Shown: positions 19,191-27,848, counted from the stretch's first letter. The stretch is DNA of 64,000 nt from an uncultured Porphyromonadaceae bacterium (GCA_900538555.1 UPYI01000007.1:121201-185200); one strand, 5' to 3'. Translations and numbers: made by a program. The notes: generated from the letters alone by a model not told the origin.

Positions 19191-19218
19191 ACCAGACGAA
19201 AAGATATAGTACAGACAG

Positions 19219-19245
19219 CGGGACATCCGATCAGGGTGTCCCGTT
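19219..19245 (+). terminator. hairpin at the end of the susCD operon
   Basis: GCGGGACA at 19219-19226 pairs with TGTCCCGT at 19237-19244. It lies 29 bp after the stop codon. No strong U tract follows, so confidence is moderate. Confidence 0.45.
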
Positions 19246-19294
19246 GCTGCTTTCAGGACGCAGATGTGGCGCATTGAACGGAAACTTCATATCC

Positions 19295-19361
19295 ATGCAC
19301 CTTTTCTCGCCTCGGCATAGCCTGAACAAGTTCGGCTCTGCTCTCGGCTTATCGAAAACGT
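19295..19361 (+). repeat. R1-B intergenic repeat between duplicated gene ends
   Basis: Same sequence as the copies at 10.9 and 32.7 kb (ATGCACCTTTTCTCGCCTCG ... TCGGCTTATCGAAAACG). It sits exactly between the two copies of the lipoprotein 3' end. Confidence 0.75.
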
Positions 19362-19362
19362 T

Positions 19363-19460
19363 TGCTTTGAAGAAATTCAAATTGCAACCGGTTCGTTAAG
19401 TTTGGCGAAAAAAGACCATACTGCCGGCAGGAGCTCCTATCGTGGTGTCCCGTTGTTGAT
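19363..19460 (+). pseudogene. duplicated 3' end of the lipoprotein gene with its terminator
   Basis: The segment repeats 19156-19250: TTGAAGAAATTCAAATTGCA then ACCGGTTCGTTAAG encodes LKKFKLQPVR-stop against LKKFKPQSVR-stop in the real gene. The downstream parts also match (GCGAAAAAAGA, then GGTGTCCCGTTGTTG against GGTGTCCCGTTGCTG). The left arm of the second hairpin has decayed. Nothing upstream in this copy is coding, because the R1 repeat abuts it. Confidence 0.7.
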
Positions 19461-19682
19461 CTGTGACGTGCTATAATATTTCAGGAACGGTTTGTCCGTC
19501 GGTGTGAATGCTCTGTTTCCTTATTTCTTGTAAACTTGATATTTCGATGGCTTATTTTGTCCCTTTTAACAATTAAAATAGCAAAGAACCTTGCCGAAAT
19601 GTTGCTTTTCAGCAGATTGTTTTCTATTTTTGCACACAACTGTAACTATAAGTATAGAAACGACATTTAATCTAAACAACGT

Positions 19683-21371
19683 ATGAACTATAAATTTTTG
19701 ATTCCATTTTTCCTTTGCGCATCGTTTGTACTTTCCGTACAGGCAAAACAAGTTTCGGAATCGGTAGCCGTATCAACTGCCGACCGGATGCTGGCGGAAC
19801 GCGCGCGCGGAAGTTTTATCGGAGGCGAATCGACTGTAACCCCGATTACGAAAAACAACGAAACGGTATATTATGTCGTTCAGTATCAAACCGGCGGATG
19901 GGCATTGATCGCTGCCGATGATGTTGTGACGCCTCTTCTGGCTTATTCCGAAACCGGAGTCTATCCGTTGAACGAAAACGAGAAGCCCGATGCGATGAAA
20001 GCATGGGTCGATGAATACGGCGATATGATCAATTTGGTACGCCAGTCGGGCATCACCCTGCGTCACCGCGGCTGGGAACCTGCGGCGCTTACCCGTTCTG
20101 CGGCAGCCGAAGATGAATATATCGAAGAGATGTTGCCGTACACATGGAATCAACCGTGGCCCTACAACCGCAGTTGCCCTGAATCGTCTACGGCAACCGG
20201 TTCTTACCTGAACGGTCACTATCTGGTCGGTTGTGCCGCTGTTGCCTGTTCGCAGGCTCTGTCGTACATCCGTTACCCTTCCCGTCCGGTGGGTTCGCAC
20301 TCGTATGTCACTGAAACTCAAAAAATAGATCTCTTTATCGACTACGACAAGGAAGCTCCTTACGATTGGGATCTGATTACCGACGAAAAGGCTTCGAGTT
20401 CCGAAGGCTTCCGGGAAGTGTCGCGTCTGCTTTATCACATGGGTGTGGCATTGAATATGAACTACGGCGACAATGCATCGGGGGCATATACCAACGCCTT
20501 GACGACGGCATTGACGCGCAACTTCGGCATTTCGGAAGAGTCCTGCCAGCTCTATTATCGTGCCAATTACCGCGACGATACATGGATACGGATGATGTAC
20601 GAAAACTTGCGTAAAGGCGCAGTGATCGTCTACAATGCCACCAACAGCGCAGGAACCAGCGGGCACAGTTTCAACCTCGACGGATACGACGGCGTGAGCC
20701 AGTTCCACGTGAACTGGGGTTGGGGCGGAGTCGGAAACGGATTCTTCGACCTGAATCACATGGTAGACCAGTTCCAGGGGATCGAGTTCACGTCGAACCA
20801 CTCGGCTGTACTCGACATCCTGCCCAGCGATATGATTTACGATATTCAACTCTCTTCTACGTCTGTATCGGTAGGTGCGCCCGCCGATACGAAGGTCGGC
20901 GATGTAATCGTGGAAAGCAATGTGGAAGACGCTGAATATGAATATACGCTGCAAGGCCCGAAAAATACGTCGGGCGGCTATACCCGCGCTGGATACAAGA
21001 TCGTGGACAATGTGCTCTACACCGCAGAAGAGGTGACCACTTCGGCACGTTTCAAACAGGTGACGATTACGGCGACGAACAAAGAGTCGGGACGCTCGCT
21101 CTCCAAACTCTTCGTTATCGATACGTCGGGTATCGAAGACAATCTGGCATCGCTCTTCCGTATTTATCCCGTACCGGCAGAAGATCTTTTGACGATCGAC
21201 GCACCGGAAGCCGGAACATATACGATCTATTCGGTATCGGGAGCGGAAATGCTTCGCGGATCGGTAGCCGGAAAAACTACGGTCGATATCAGCGCATTGC
21301 CGCAAGGAAGCTACCGCCTGCAATTCAAAGGCGAGAAGAGCAACGCGGTGAAGGCATTCATTGTGAAGTAA
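19683..21371 (+). CDS. secreted C10 (streptopain-like) cysteine protease with type IX sorting domain
   Basis: 562 aa: signal peptide (1-21), a Spi/propeptide-like region (about 25-130; WALIAADDVVTPLLAYSETG), then the C10 papain-fold catalytic domain. The active Cys is in VGCAAVACSQALSYIRYP (Cys184) and the active His in GTSGHSFNLDGYD (His328), with NWGWGG behind it. A linker domain follows, then a type IX secretion C-terminal domain (about 495-562: FRIYPVPAEDLLTIDAPEAG and QGSYRLQFKG). It is therefore probably exported by the T9SS and anchored on the cell surface. Family members (SpeB, interpain, Bfp proteases) act on host proteins. It is monocistronic, 490 bp after the SusCD operon, and is closed by a strong terminator. 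Confidence 0.92.
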   Translation: MNYKFLIPFFLCASFVLSVQAKQVSESVAVSTADRMLAERARGSFIGGESTVTPITKNNETVYYVVQYQTGGWALIAADDVVTPLLAYSETGVYPLNENEKPDAMKAWVDEYGDMINLVRQSGITLRHRGWEPAALTRSAAAEDEYIEEMLPYTWNQPWPYNRSCPESSTATGSYLNGHYLVGCAAVACSQALSYIRYPSRPVGSHSYVTETQKIDLFIDYDKEAPYDWDLITDEKASSSEGFREVSRLLYHMGVALNMNYGDNASGAYTNALTTALTRNFGISEESCQLYYRANYRDDTWIRMMYENLRKGAVIVYNATNSAGTSGHSFNLDGYDGVSQFHVNWGWGGVGNGFFDLNHMVDQFQGIEFTSNHSAVLDILPSDMIYDIQLSSTSVSVGAPADTKVGDVIVESNVEDAEYEYTLQGPKNTSGGYTRAGYKIVDNVLYTAEEVTTSARFKQVTITATNKESGRSLSKLFVIDTSGIEDNLASLFRIYPVPAEDLLTIDAPEAGTYTIYSVSGAEMLRGSVAGKTTVDISALPQGSYRLQFKGEKSNAVKAFIVK

Positions 21372-21450
21372 TCGGATTTATAAGGAAAGGCAGAGGCGCT
21401 TTTAGAAGCCCTGCATTTCGGGGCTGAACCCCGACTTTTTTCCGACAGAC

Positions 21451-21494
21451 AAAAAACGTATCATACTCTTTCGGGGTATGATACGTTTTTTTTT
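21451..21494 (+). terminator. strong rho-independent terminator of the C10 protease gene
   Basis: AAAAAACGTATCATAC at 21451-21466 pairs with GTATGATACGTTTTTT (from 21477), with a CTCTTTCGGG-type loop and a long T tract. A smaller CGGGGCTGAACCCCG hairpin precedes it at 21418-21432. Confidence 0.8.
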
Positions 21495-21524
21495 GCGGTT
21501 TGTAGACGATGTGTTAGAAAGACC

Positions 21525-21672
21525 AATTTGCTGCGTTGCTATCGGAGTTCGGGCTAAGTCGTTTACGTTAGTAAACTCCTGTCGTTCTCATCCTCAGTGC
21601 CTTGCATCTTAGATATTCTGATGAACCGAAAAGGGGGTGTACCAAAATTTTCATTTCGACACACCCCCTTAT
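21525..21672 (-). repeat. R2 repeat with terminator hairpin after the hipA-like gene
   Basis: The hairpin AAGGGGGTGT (21632) with ACACCCCCTT (ending 21671) lies just after the hipA-like stop. The flank contains ATCTTAGATATTCTGATG, AACTCCTGTCGTTCTCATCC and the CGGGCTAAGTCGTTTACG motif shared with the R2 copies at 11.0, 34.6 and 46.5 kb. Confidence 0.65.
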
Positions 21673-21675
21673 GGT

Positions 21676-22830
21676 TTATTGGGGTCGGAACGTGCGACGG
21701 AGCTGATGGGTAACTATATTCTGCATTTCTTCGAAAATTTCCGTCGCTCTTCGTCTGTCTAATCCTGCATTTATCGCCACTGCGAAAAGATCCTCTTCCG
21801 AAGGCGTTATGCTGTTGTTTATTGATGTCGTACGGAAGCCGTTTATACCATCGCTTGGTAATAGGTCGTAAGCCGGAGCGAGGTGCCAGTTCCCTTCACG
21901 AAAGATAAAGGAGAAATTCTTTGCGTGGTCGTCTTTATTGGCTATCAAGTAGTTGAAACTCATTAGACGATAAACTTTCCACAGTTCTGCCATGTTGTGG
22001 GTTAATGCTGCACATACTCGGAAGATGTGTGTATAGTCGATACTGGGTAACCGGTAATCGGCTCCGATAAGTCCGGCGATGCTTACTACGTGCAATTTAC
22101 CGTTCTTTGTCATGTCCCTTTTCTCATCCCGGCATAGCCCGAATGAGTTCGATATGCGGTCGAACCGCTCTACACCGAAATATTTATCTTCGAAAAGTCT
22201 TGTTGCTGGCATTTCGATCCCGCACTCTTTGGCAAGCAGCGAATAATGGTATTCATCCGAGCCGATATGTTCAGGGTCTCTTTTTGCCCGAAACTTTACA
22301 AGCCACTCTTTGCCGTCGTAACGGGTGAAAATCTTAGGACGAGCTCCACCCGGCGACCCGCCCCGACGTTGGAATTCTTCGATGCCATTACCGGTGTAAT
22401 TGTCGTTGCTCAGAATCTGTTCCGCATTTAATGCCAGTTTTTCGAAGTCGGTATATTCTTGTTTTGATATGACACTTCTGTCTGGACGGAACTCCAACGC
22501 ACCGCGTCCTGTGGAACCGACCAAAGCAAGTCGGTCGAGCAAGGTGAGGGTATGCAGGTCGATTCGCTTCTGTTGTAAATATCTGTCAAGGATAAGTTGT
22601 CCCCATCCGTCGGGCAGGCAATCGTCGAAAACCCCGAACCCTCCTTCAAATGGATACGGTTTGGAGATAAAGACACCTCGGCGTAAAGGCAGTTCGAATG
22701 GAGAAATGGAAAATCCGGAGGTGAGCCACTCTGCCGAATATTCGAAAGCGCACAATCTCTCCGGGGTCAGAGCCAACCGTCCGACCTGACGATTATCGTA
22801 GATGACCTCGATTTGTTTTATGTTATTCAT
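21676..22830 (-). CDS. HipA-like serine/threonine kinase toxin
   Basis: 384 aa. An N-terminal HipA-N1-like subdomain (1-100; YDNRQVGRL, CLPDGWGQLILD) is followed by a kinase core: glycine-rich loop GGSPGGARPK (157-166), catalytic NKDDHAKN (298-305), and metal-binding AYDLLPS (Asp322). HipA toxins phosphorylate glutamyl-tRNA synthetase or other targets and cause dormancy; the HTH partner neutralises them. The start overlaps the HTH gene by 8 nt. Residues 227-240 (SNSFGLCRDEKRDM) are encoded by a degenerate R1 repeat inserted in frame between the usual VERFDR and KLHVVSIAGLIGADYR motifs. The kinase motifs are intact, so the protein may still work. Confidence 0.9.
   Translation of the reverse strand: MNNIKQIEVIYDNRQVGRLALTPERLCAFEYSAEWLTSGFSISPFELPLRRGVFISKPYPFEGGFGVFDDCLPDGWGQLILDRYLQQKRIDLHTLTLLDRLALVGSTGRGALEFRPDRSVISKQEYTDFEKLALNAEQILSNDNYTGNGIEEFQRRGGSPGGARPKIFTRYDGKEWLVKFRAKRDPEHIGSDEYHYSLLAKECGIEMPATRLFEDKYFGVERFDRISNSFGLCRDEKRDMTKNGKLHVVSIAGLIGADYRLPSIDYTHIFRVCAALTHNMAELWKVYRLMSFNYLIANKDDHAKNFSFIFREGNWHLAPAYDLLPSDGINGFRTTSINNSITPSEEDLFAVAINAGLDRRRATEIFEEMQNIVTHQLRRTFRPQ
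22112..22152 (+). repeat. degenerate R1-B repeat inside the hipA-like coding sequence
   Basis: ATGTCCCTTTTCTCATCCCG then GCATAGCCCGAATGAGTTCG aligns over about 41 bp with the R1-B consensus with about 8 mismatches. It lies within an open reading frame and preserves it. Confidence 0.7.
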
Positions 22831-23140
22831 TTTTCTTCCCCCTTTTACGTGTGACAGCTTGCTCTTTCAACACATCGTCGAGCGACCGGTATTGTTTCTG
22901 TGCGAAAAGAGCGTCGAAATCTGAAAGTGCATTCAGGGCAAATCCTATTTGAAGCAACCCTTTCAACGAGATCTCTCCCGTCCGCTCGAATCTGCGATAT
23001 GTGGCGAATTTCATTCCCGCTCGGGCTGCCAATCCTTCTTGGGTTAAGTCCAATTCCAATCTTCGGGCTTTGACTCTCGCCGCGATCTGTAATCTTGTAT
23101 CGTTCGGATTAGATATATTAAATGATACTATATTATTCAT
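22823..23140 (-). CDS. HipB-like helix-turn-helix antitoxin/repressor
   Basis: 105 aa. An Xre/Cro-type HTH covers about residues 20-75 (ARVKARRLELDLTQEGLAAR, then AGMKFATYRRFERTGEISLKG). The C-terminus is basic (TRKRGKKNE). It precedes and overlaps the HipA-like kinase gene by 8 nt, the normal antitoxin-toxin order. Such proteins bind the toxin and repress their own promoter. A -7-like box TATCTTTA lies in an R1-A unit upstream (about 23190-23183, minus strand). The first ATG at 23140 is used; a short N-terminal extension before the HTH is normal for this type. Confidence 0.85.
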   Translation of the reverse strand: MNNIVSFNISNPNDTRLQIAARVKARRLELDLTQEGLAARAGMKFATYRRFERTGEISLKGLLQIGFALNALSDFDALFAQKQYRSLDDVLKEQAVTRKRGKKNE

Positions 23141-23182
23141 AATGTGCCTATTTTGTATATAACAAACAATATTTTATTTGTT

Positions 23183-23296
23183 GTAAAGATAGTGAAAGGT
23201 GAGAGCAAAAGCAAATGTAAAACAAATATTTTCGATAAGCCGAGAGCAGATTCGAACTTGTTTGGGCTAAGCTGAGGCGAAAAAAGGTGCATGGAT
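23183..23296 (-). repeat. R1-A/R1-B composite repeat upstream of hipBA
   Basis: The gene-near half (23183-23222) has the R1-A pattern (TAAAGATAGTGAAAGGTGAG). The outer half (about 23230-23293) is R1-B in reverse orientation (CGATAAGCCGAGAGCAGATTC, then GCTGAGGCGAAAAAAGGTGC, ATG). This copy shows that the two subclasses belong to one family. The remainder, 23297-23460, holds no gene I can support. Confidence 0.7.
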
Positions 23297-23465
23297 ATGA
23301 AGTTTTACGATTTGATTATGCCGAATCGCATTGGGCCTTATTCAAGGATTAAAGTTTATTTTTAAACGGGCGGCAGTTCCGACGAATAATTTTTTTTGAA
23401 CGGGCAATAGGGGAGGTTATGTCTGCGCCTTCATGCAGAAGATAATACATTTTTAAGTGGAATGA

Positions 23466-23496
23466 TTTGCAGCCGCATGTAAAATTGCTACTTTTG
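23466..23496 (+). promoter_or_regulatory. promoter of the lptC operon
   Basis: TTTG at 23466-23469, a 19-nt spacer, then TACTTTTG at 23489-23496. This is a full match to the Bacteroidetes -33/-7 consensus, 34 nt before the lptC ATG. Confidence 0.65.
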
Positions 23497-23530
23497 TCCC
23501 GAATTTGTACATATATCTGACGAAGTGAAG

Positions 23531-24169
23531 ATGTTTCACGTACCGGAGAGACGAGTAACCTGCCGTTTGCGGCAAGCAGCGTGGTGTGCGATCGTATCGT
23601 GTACCGTGTTGCTGTGTGTCGTTACGGCATGTTCACGACCGAAGAACGAAGTGGTGAAAGGATTCGTCGATGAAAGTGCGGTGCCGACCCTTCGGTCGCA
23701 CGATGTGATCACGTTGATTTCCGATTCGGGGGTGACGAAATACCGCATATCCACGAAAGAATGGCTGATTTACGACAATGCACAAGAGCCGTACTGGCTT
23801 TTCCCGCAGGGTGTGTATGTCGAAAAATTCGATTCGGTGTTCGAGACCGAAGCGTCGATCGTGAGCGATACCGCCACTTATCTGAAAAACAAGATGCTTT
23901 GGCGGCTCGACAAGAATGTGCGGCTGGAAAACTTGAACGGCGAGGTATTCCGCACCGAACAGGTGTTCTGGAACCAGCGCGACCGGACGATCTATTCTGA
24001 TTCGTTTATCCATATCGAGCGCGACGATGAAGTGATCGAGGGATTCGGCTTCACTTCCAACGAACAGATGACACAATACACGATCCGCCGACCGACCGGC
24101 GTTTTCCCCATTCCGCAAGATTCGGCGCGGAATGCGAAAAAGAAAACGGGCGAACCGGCAGACCAATAA
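23531..24169 (+). CDS. lptC: LptC-like LPS export lipoprotein/periplasmic protein
   Basis: 212 aa from the ATG at 23531 (a GTG two codons earlier is possible). An N-terminal signal/lipobox region (about 17-35, ending VTAC) is followed by a beta-jellyroll-like domain typical of LptC: VPTLRSHDVITLISDSGVTKY, then ITRTEW-type repeats, WFFPQGVYVEKF-like segment and the TATYLKNKMLWRLDKNVRL strand. In the family LptC links the LptB2FG ABC transporter to LptA in the periplasmic bridge that carries LPS. It is first in a row with the CNNM/CBS gene (14 bp later) and ppiD. The C-terminus is lysine-rich. Confidence 0.82.
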   Translation: MFHVPERRVTCRLRQAAWCAIVSCTVLLCVVTACSRPKNEVVKGFVDESAVPTLRSHDVITLISDSGVTKYRISTKEWLIYDNAQEPYWLFPQGVYVEKFDSVFETEASIVSDTATYLKNKMLWRLDKNVRLENLNGEVFRTEQVFWNQRDRTIYSDSFIHIERDDEVIEGFGFTSNEQMTQYTIRRPTGVFPIPQDSARNAKKKTGEPADQ

Positions 24170-24183
24170 AAATACTATTTATA

Positions 24184-25449
24184 ATGGATGCAAATCTATT
24201 CATACTGATATTCGTATCGTTGCTTTTCTCCGCTTTCTTTTCGGGGATGGAGATTGCGTTTGTGTCGTCGAACAAGGTGCGCGTAGGGCTTGATGTCAAG
24301 CAAAGCGGCGTGATCGGACGGGTGCTGAACGTATTCTACCGTAACGAAGAGCATTTCATTTCCACCTTGTTAGTGGGCAACAATATCGCGCTGGTTATCT
24401 ACGGTATCGGTATGGCAGACTTGTTGGAACCCCAGATTGCCCGTATTTGGGACAACGGCGTGTTTGTGGTGGTCATGCAGACGCTCCTCTCTACGCTGTT
24501 GATCCTGTTTACCGGCGAGTTCCTGCCCAAGACGGTATTCCGTATCAATCCGAACAGTTCGCTGCACTTTTTCGCATTGCCGCTCTACCTGATCTATCTG
24601 TTGCTTTATCCGCTGGCGAAATTCACTTCGCTGCTTTCGGAAGGCATCATGCGTCTGGTCGGGGTGAAGATCACCCACCGTGCGCTGGGTACGATGATGA
24701 GCAAGGTCGAACTCGACTCGTTCATACAGGAGAGCATCGACAGCTCGCCTGCCGAATCGGAGGTGGAACCCGAGGTGAAGATGTTCCGCAACGTGCTCGA
24801 CTTCTCCAATCTTCATCTGCGCGATTGTATGATTCCCCGTACCGAAATACAGGCGGTGGACGAGCAGACTACGACCGAGGAACTGCTCGACGCTTTCGTG
24901 TCTACCGGATTGTCGAAAGTGATTGTCTACCGCGAGAATATAGACAATGTGCTGGGCTATATCATGGCATCGGAAATGTTCGAGAATGCCGACCGGTGGA
25001 AAGAACGGGTCCGTCCGGTGGTGTTTGCTCCCGAAACCATGTCGGCAAACAAGTTGATGCGCATGCTCATGCAACAGAAAAAAAGCATCGCCATCGTGAT
25101 CGACGAATTCGGCGGAACGGCGGGCTTAGTGACGCTCGAAGATTTGGTGGAAGAGATATTCGGTGAGATAGAGGACGAGCACGACAACCGGAATTGGGTG
25201 GCAAGAATGGTCGAGGAAGGTGTTTACGAACTGTCGGGACGTATGGAGATAGAAGCCATACACGAACGTTTCGAAGAGATCGACATTCCCGAGTCGGACG
25301 AGTACCAGACTTTGGCAGGTTATATCCTTTACCACTATCAGACTTTGCCCCGGCAGGGCGAAACGGTGACGATCGGCAGGTACGAATTTACGATTCTGCG
25401 CCGTAAAGCGACTAAAATAGAATTGGTAAGGATGAAAATCCTCGAATAA
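24184..25449 (+). CDS. CNNM/CBS-domain membrane protein (HlyC/CorC family)
   Basis: 421 aa. The N-terminal CNNM (DUF21) domain has about four membrane helices (residues 2-150, starting DANLFILIFVSLLFSAFFSGMEIAF cut here to FFSGMEIAF). Two CBS repeats lie at about 205-330 (MIPRTEIQAVDEQTT; KKSIAIVIDEFGGTAGLVTLEDL), and a CorC_HlyC domain ends the protein (about 345-420). CNNM proteins are linked to Mg2+ or Co2+ efflux; the old name hemolysin is misleading. The gene lies between lptC and ppiD, an arrangement common in Bacteroidales. Confidence 0.88.
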   Translation: MDANLFILIFVSLLFSAFFSGMEIAFVSSNKVRVGLDVKQSGVIGRVLNVFYRNEEHFISTLLVGNNIALVIYGIGMADLLEPQIARIWDNGVFVVVMQTLLSTLLILFTGEFLPKTVFRINPNSSLHFFALPLYLIYLLLYPLAKFTSLLSEGIMRLVGVKITHRALGTMMSKVELDSFIQESIDSSPAESEVEPEVKMFRNVLDFSNLHLRDCMIPRTEIQAVDEQTTTEELLDAFVSTGLSKVIVYRENIDNVLGYIMASEMFENADRWKERVRPVVFAPETMSANKLMRMLMQQKKSIAIVIDEFGGTAGLVTLEDLVEEIFGEIEDEHDNRNWVARMVEEGVYELSGRMEIEAIHERFEEIDIPESDEYQTLAGYILYHYQTLPRQGETVTIGRYEFTILRRKATKIELVRMKILE

Positions 25450-25566
25450 ACGAATTTTTTGGGCGAACAATAGTCAAGTAAAATTAAAATTTCGTATCTT
25501 CGTGCGCTTAGAGAACAAGAAATAAAAATAAAGAAAAAATAAAATCTAAAATCATTTTAAAAACAA

Positions 25567-27660
25567 ATGGCTGCATTAGACAAAATCAGAAGCAAAGCGG
25601 GATTTCTCGTGGTTATTATCGGTGTCGCTTTGCTGGCGTTTATTATCGGTGACTTCTTGAATTCGGGTCACACATTCTACGCCATGAGCAAAAATAAAGT
25701 TGCTGTGGTAAACGGACAAAGTATCTCTACCGAAGATTTTCAAGAGAAAGTCAGAACCCGTACCGACGAAGTACAGGAGTATTACCGTCAGCGTGGCGCA
25801 ACCTTGCCCGAAGGTTATACTTCGCGTCTGAATCAGGAAGTGCTCGATCAGATGATCAACGAACTCATCCTGAACGAAAATCTGGAAAATCTGGGTATCG
25901 AAGTCAGCAAGGAAGAATTGACCGACCTGCTCTGCGGCGACCATGTAGTACCGATGGTAAGCCAATATTTCATGAATCCCGAAACCGGACAATTGGATAA
26001 AAATGCGTTGATGAACTTTATCAGCGTTGTGACCGATCCCGAAGGAAACGGCTATGTAGGCGAAATGCGTGCCCGCATCGAACCGCAACGCCAAATGTGG
26101 ATGAACATCGAAAAAGGTGTGAAACAAGAACGCCTCGTACAGAAATATGCCGGCTTGCTGACCGAACTTTCCGGTCCGAACGCATTGGAGACCGAAGCCG
26201 CTTACAACGATGCCAAAACTACGGCGAACATTTCGTATGCCGTACAATCGTTCTATTCCATTCCCGACTCGACGGTGACTGTTTCGGAAAAAGAGGTGAA
26301 AGCCGCTTACGACAAGGAAAAAGAGTCGTTCCGTACGCCCGAACGCCGCTCGATGAAATACATCACGGTAGACATCGTACCGAGCGAAAACGACTATGCC
26401 GAAGTACAGGGCAAAATGGATATGCTCGAAGAATCGTTCAAAACGACCTCCGATGTAGCCAATTTCTTGGCGAACAACTCCGACGAAGTATATGCCAACG
26501 AATATGTAGCAGTACGCTCTTTGTCTCCCGAACTGAAAGCATTTGCCGAAAAAGCAGGCGTGAATGCTGTTTACGGTCCGGTATTCGAAAACGATACGCA
26601 CTCGATGTACCGCGTTATGGGTACGAAAGTAGCTCCCGATTCGATTCAGGTTCGTCTGCTTTCGTTCGCTCCGGGCAGCACTCAGACCGACAGCGTTCTG
26701 AATGTATTGCGCAAAGGCGGCGATTTCGATGCGCTGGTGAATGAATTCGGCGGAAACAATGAAATCTGGATCACCGAAAGCATGTGGTCGGCATTGGGTC
26801 GTCCGTTCGTCGATAAAGTATTCTCTACGACCGGTAACGGATTCTTCAAAGCCGAAAGCCTGAGCGCAGAACACGTTCTGCAAATTACCAAACGTACCGC
26901 TCCGGTGAAAAAAGTAAACCTGGCGGAACTCACGTTGGCAGTAAATCCGAGCACGGATACTTATACCAACCTTTACAACGGTCTCTCCTCGTACATCGCC
27001 ACCAACAACAGCGTTGCCAAATTCGAATCGGCTGCACAGGAAGCCGGCTATATGGTGAACACGATGGATGCTACGGCTGCCGATTTCTCGCTGCCCGGTG
27101 TAATGGATGCCCGTCAGGCAATCCGCTGGGCGTTCAATGCCGATAAAGGCGACATCTCCGAAATCTTTACTTCGGGCGACAAGTTCGTCGTAGCCGCTTT
27201 GGAAGGCGTAACCCCCGAAGGGTATGCACCGCTGTCGGAAATCAGAGCCGCTTTGGAAATGAGAATCCGCAACGATAAAAAAGCCGAAGCACTCGTCCAA
27301 TCGCTCAAAGCTCAGAACCTCAACTCGATGGACGCTTATGCGAAAGCCATGAAGACGACGGTATCCGATGCGAAATTCGTATCGTTCGCTTCGCCCTCTA
27401 TCTCGGGTGTAGGATTCGAACCGGCGATCAGCGGCTTGGCTCCCTATGCCAAGAAAGGCGAAATCGTAGGTCCGGTGAAAGGAAACCGCGGTGTATATGT
27501 ATTCACTGTAACCGACAAAGAAGTATCGGCTAAACCGTTCGATGCAGCAGCCGAAGCCGAACGCTTGAAACAAGCATCCAATGGCATCATCAACAGCCAG
27601 TTGATGAACGTGTTGCGCGACAAAGCCGAGATTGAAAATACAATGATCCGCTTCTTCTAA
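25567..27660 (+). CDS. PpiD/SurA-type peptidyl-prolyl isomerase foldase
   Basis: 697 aa. One N-terminal membrane anchor (residues 12-31: GFLVVIIGVALLAFIIGDF), then a SurA_N-like helical chaperone domain (about 40-230; VAVVNGQSISTEDFQ, EVLDQMINELILNENLENLG), then parvulin-like regions in the middle and C-terminal half. It is anchored in the inner membrane facing the periplasm and helps outer-membrane proteins fold. The length (about 700 aa) is normal for Bacteroidetes PpiD-like proteins. The parvulin active site is not clearly conserved, so chaperone activity may dominate. A terminator follows at 27690. Confidence 0.88.
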   Translation: MAALDKIRSKAGFLVVIIGVALLAFIIGDFLNSGHTFYAMSKNKVAVVNGQSISTEDFQEKVRTRTDEVQEYYRQRGATLPEGYTSRLNQEVLDQMINELILNENLENLGIEVSKEELTDLLCGDHVVPMVSQYFMNPETGQLDKNALMNFISVVTDPEGNGYVGEMRARIEPQRQMWMNIEKGVKQERLVQKYAGLLTELSGPNALETEAAYNDAKTTANISYAVQSFYSIPDSTVTVSEKEVKAAYDKEKESFRTPERRSMKYITVDIVPSENDYAEVQGKMDMLEESFKTTSDVANFLANNSDEVYANEYVAVRSLSPELKAFAEKAGVNAVYGPVFENDTHSMYRVMGTKVAPDSIQVRLLSFAPGSTQTDSVLNVLRKGGDFDALVNEFGGNNEIWITESMWSALGRPFVDKVFSTTGNGFFKAESLSAEHVLQITKRTAPVKKVNLAELTLAVNPSTDTYTNLYNGLSSYIATNNSVAKFESAAQEAGYMVNTMDATAADFSLPGVMDARQAIRWAFNADKGDISEIFTSGDKFVVAALEGVTPEGYAPLSEIRAALEMRIRNDKKAEALVQSLKAQNLNSMDAYAKAMKTTVSDAKFVSFASPSISGVGFEPAISGLAPYAKKGEIVGPVKGNRGVYVFTVTDKEVSAKPFDAAAEAERLKQASNGIINSQLMNVLRDKAEIENTMIRFF

Positions 27661-27689
27661 TCCGAAGCGGACAACCGGAAACAACGGAG

Positions 27690-27728
27690 GGGCTGTGTCG
27701 AAATGAAGTTTTCGATGCAGCCCTTTTT
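27690..27728 (+). terminator. terminator of the lptC-ppiD operon
   Basis: GGGCTG and the complementary CAGCCC (ending 27723) enclose a second pairing TCGAAA/TTTTCGA; TTTTT follows. The flank GGTGCGTTGGAATACG is an R2 remnant. Confidence 0.7.
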
Positions 27729-27848
27729 CGGTGCGTTGGAATACGTGTGAGGCGAGAAGCTGAATATACGGACAGGATATAGGATGCCGCTTGGAGCTTC
27801 GGGCTGAAACCGGAACGTGCGAAACCGGCGGATATAAACAATAGGAAT

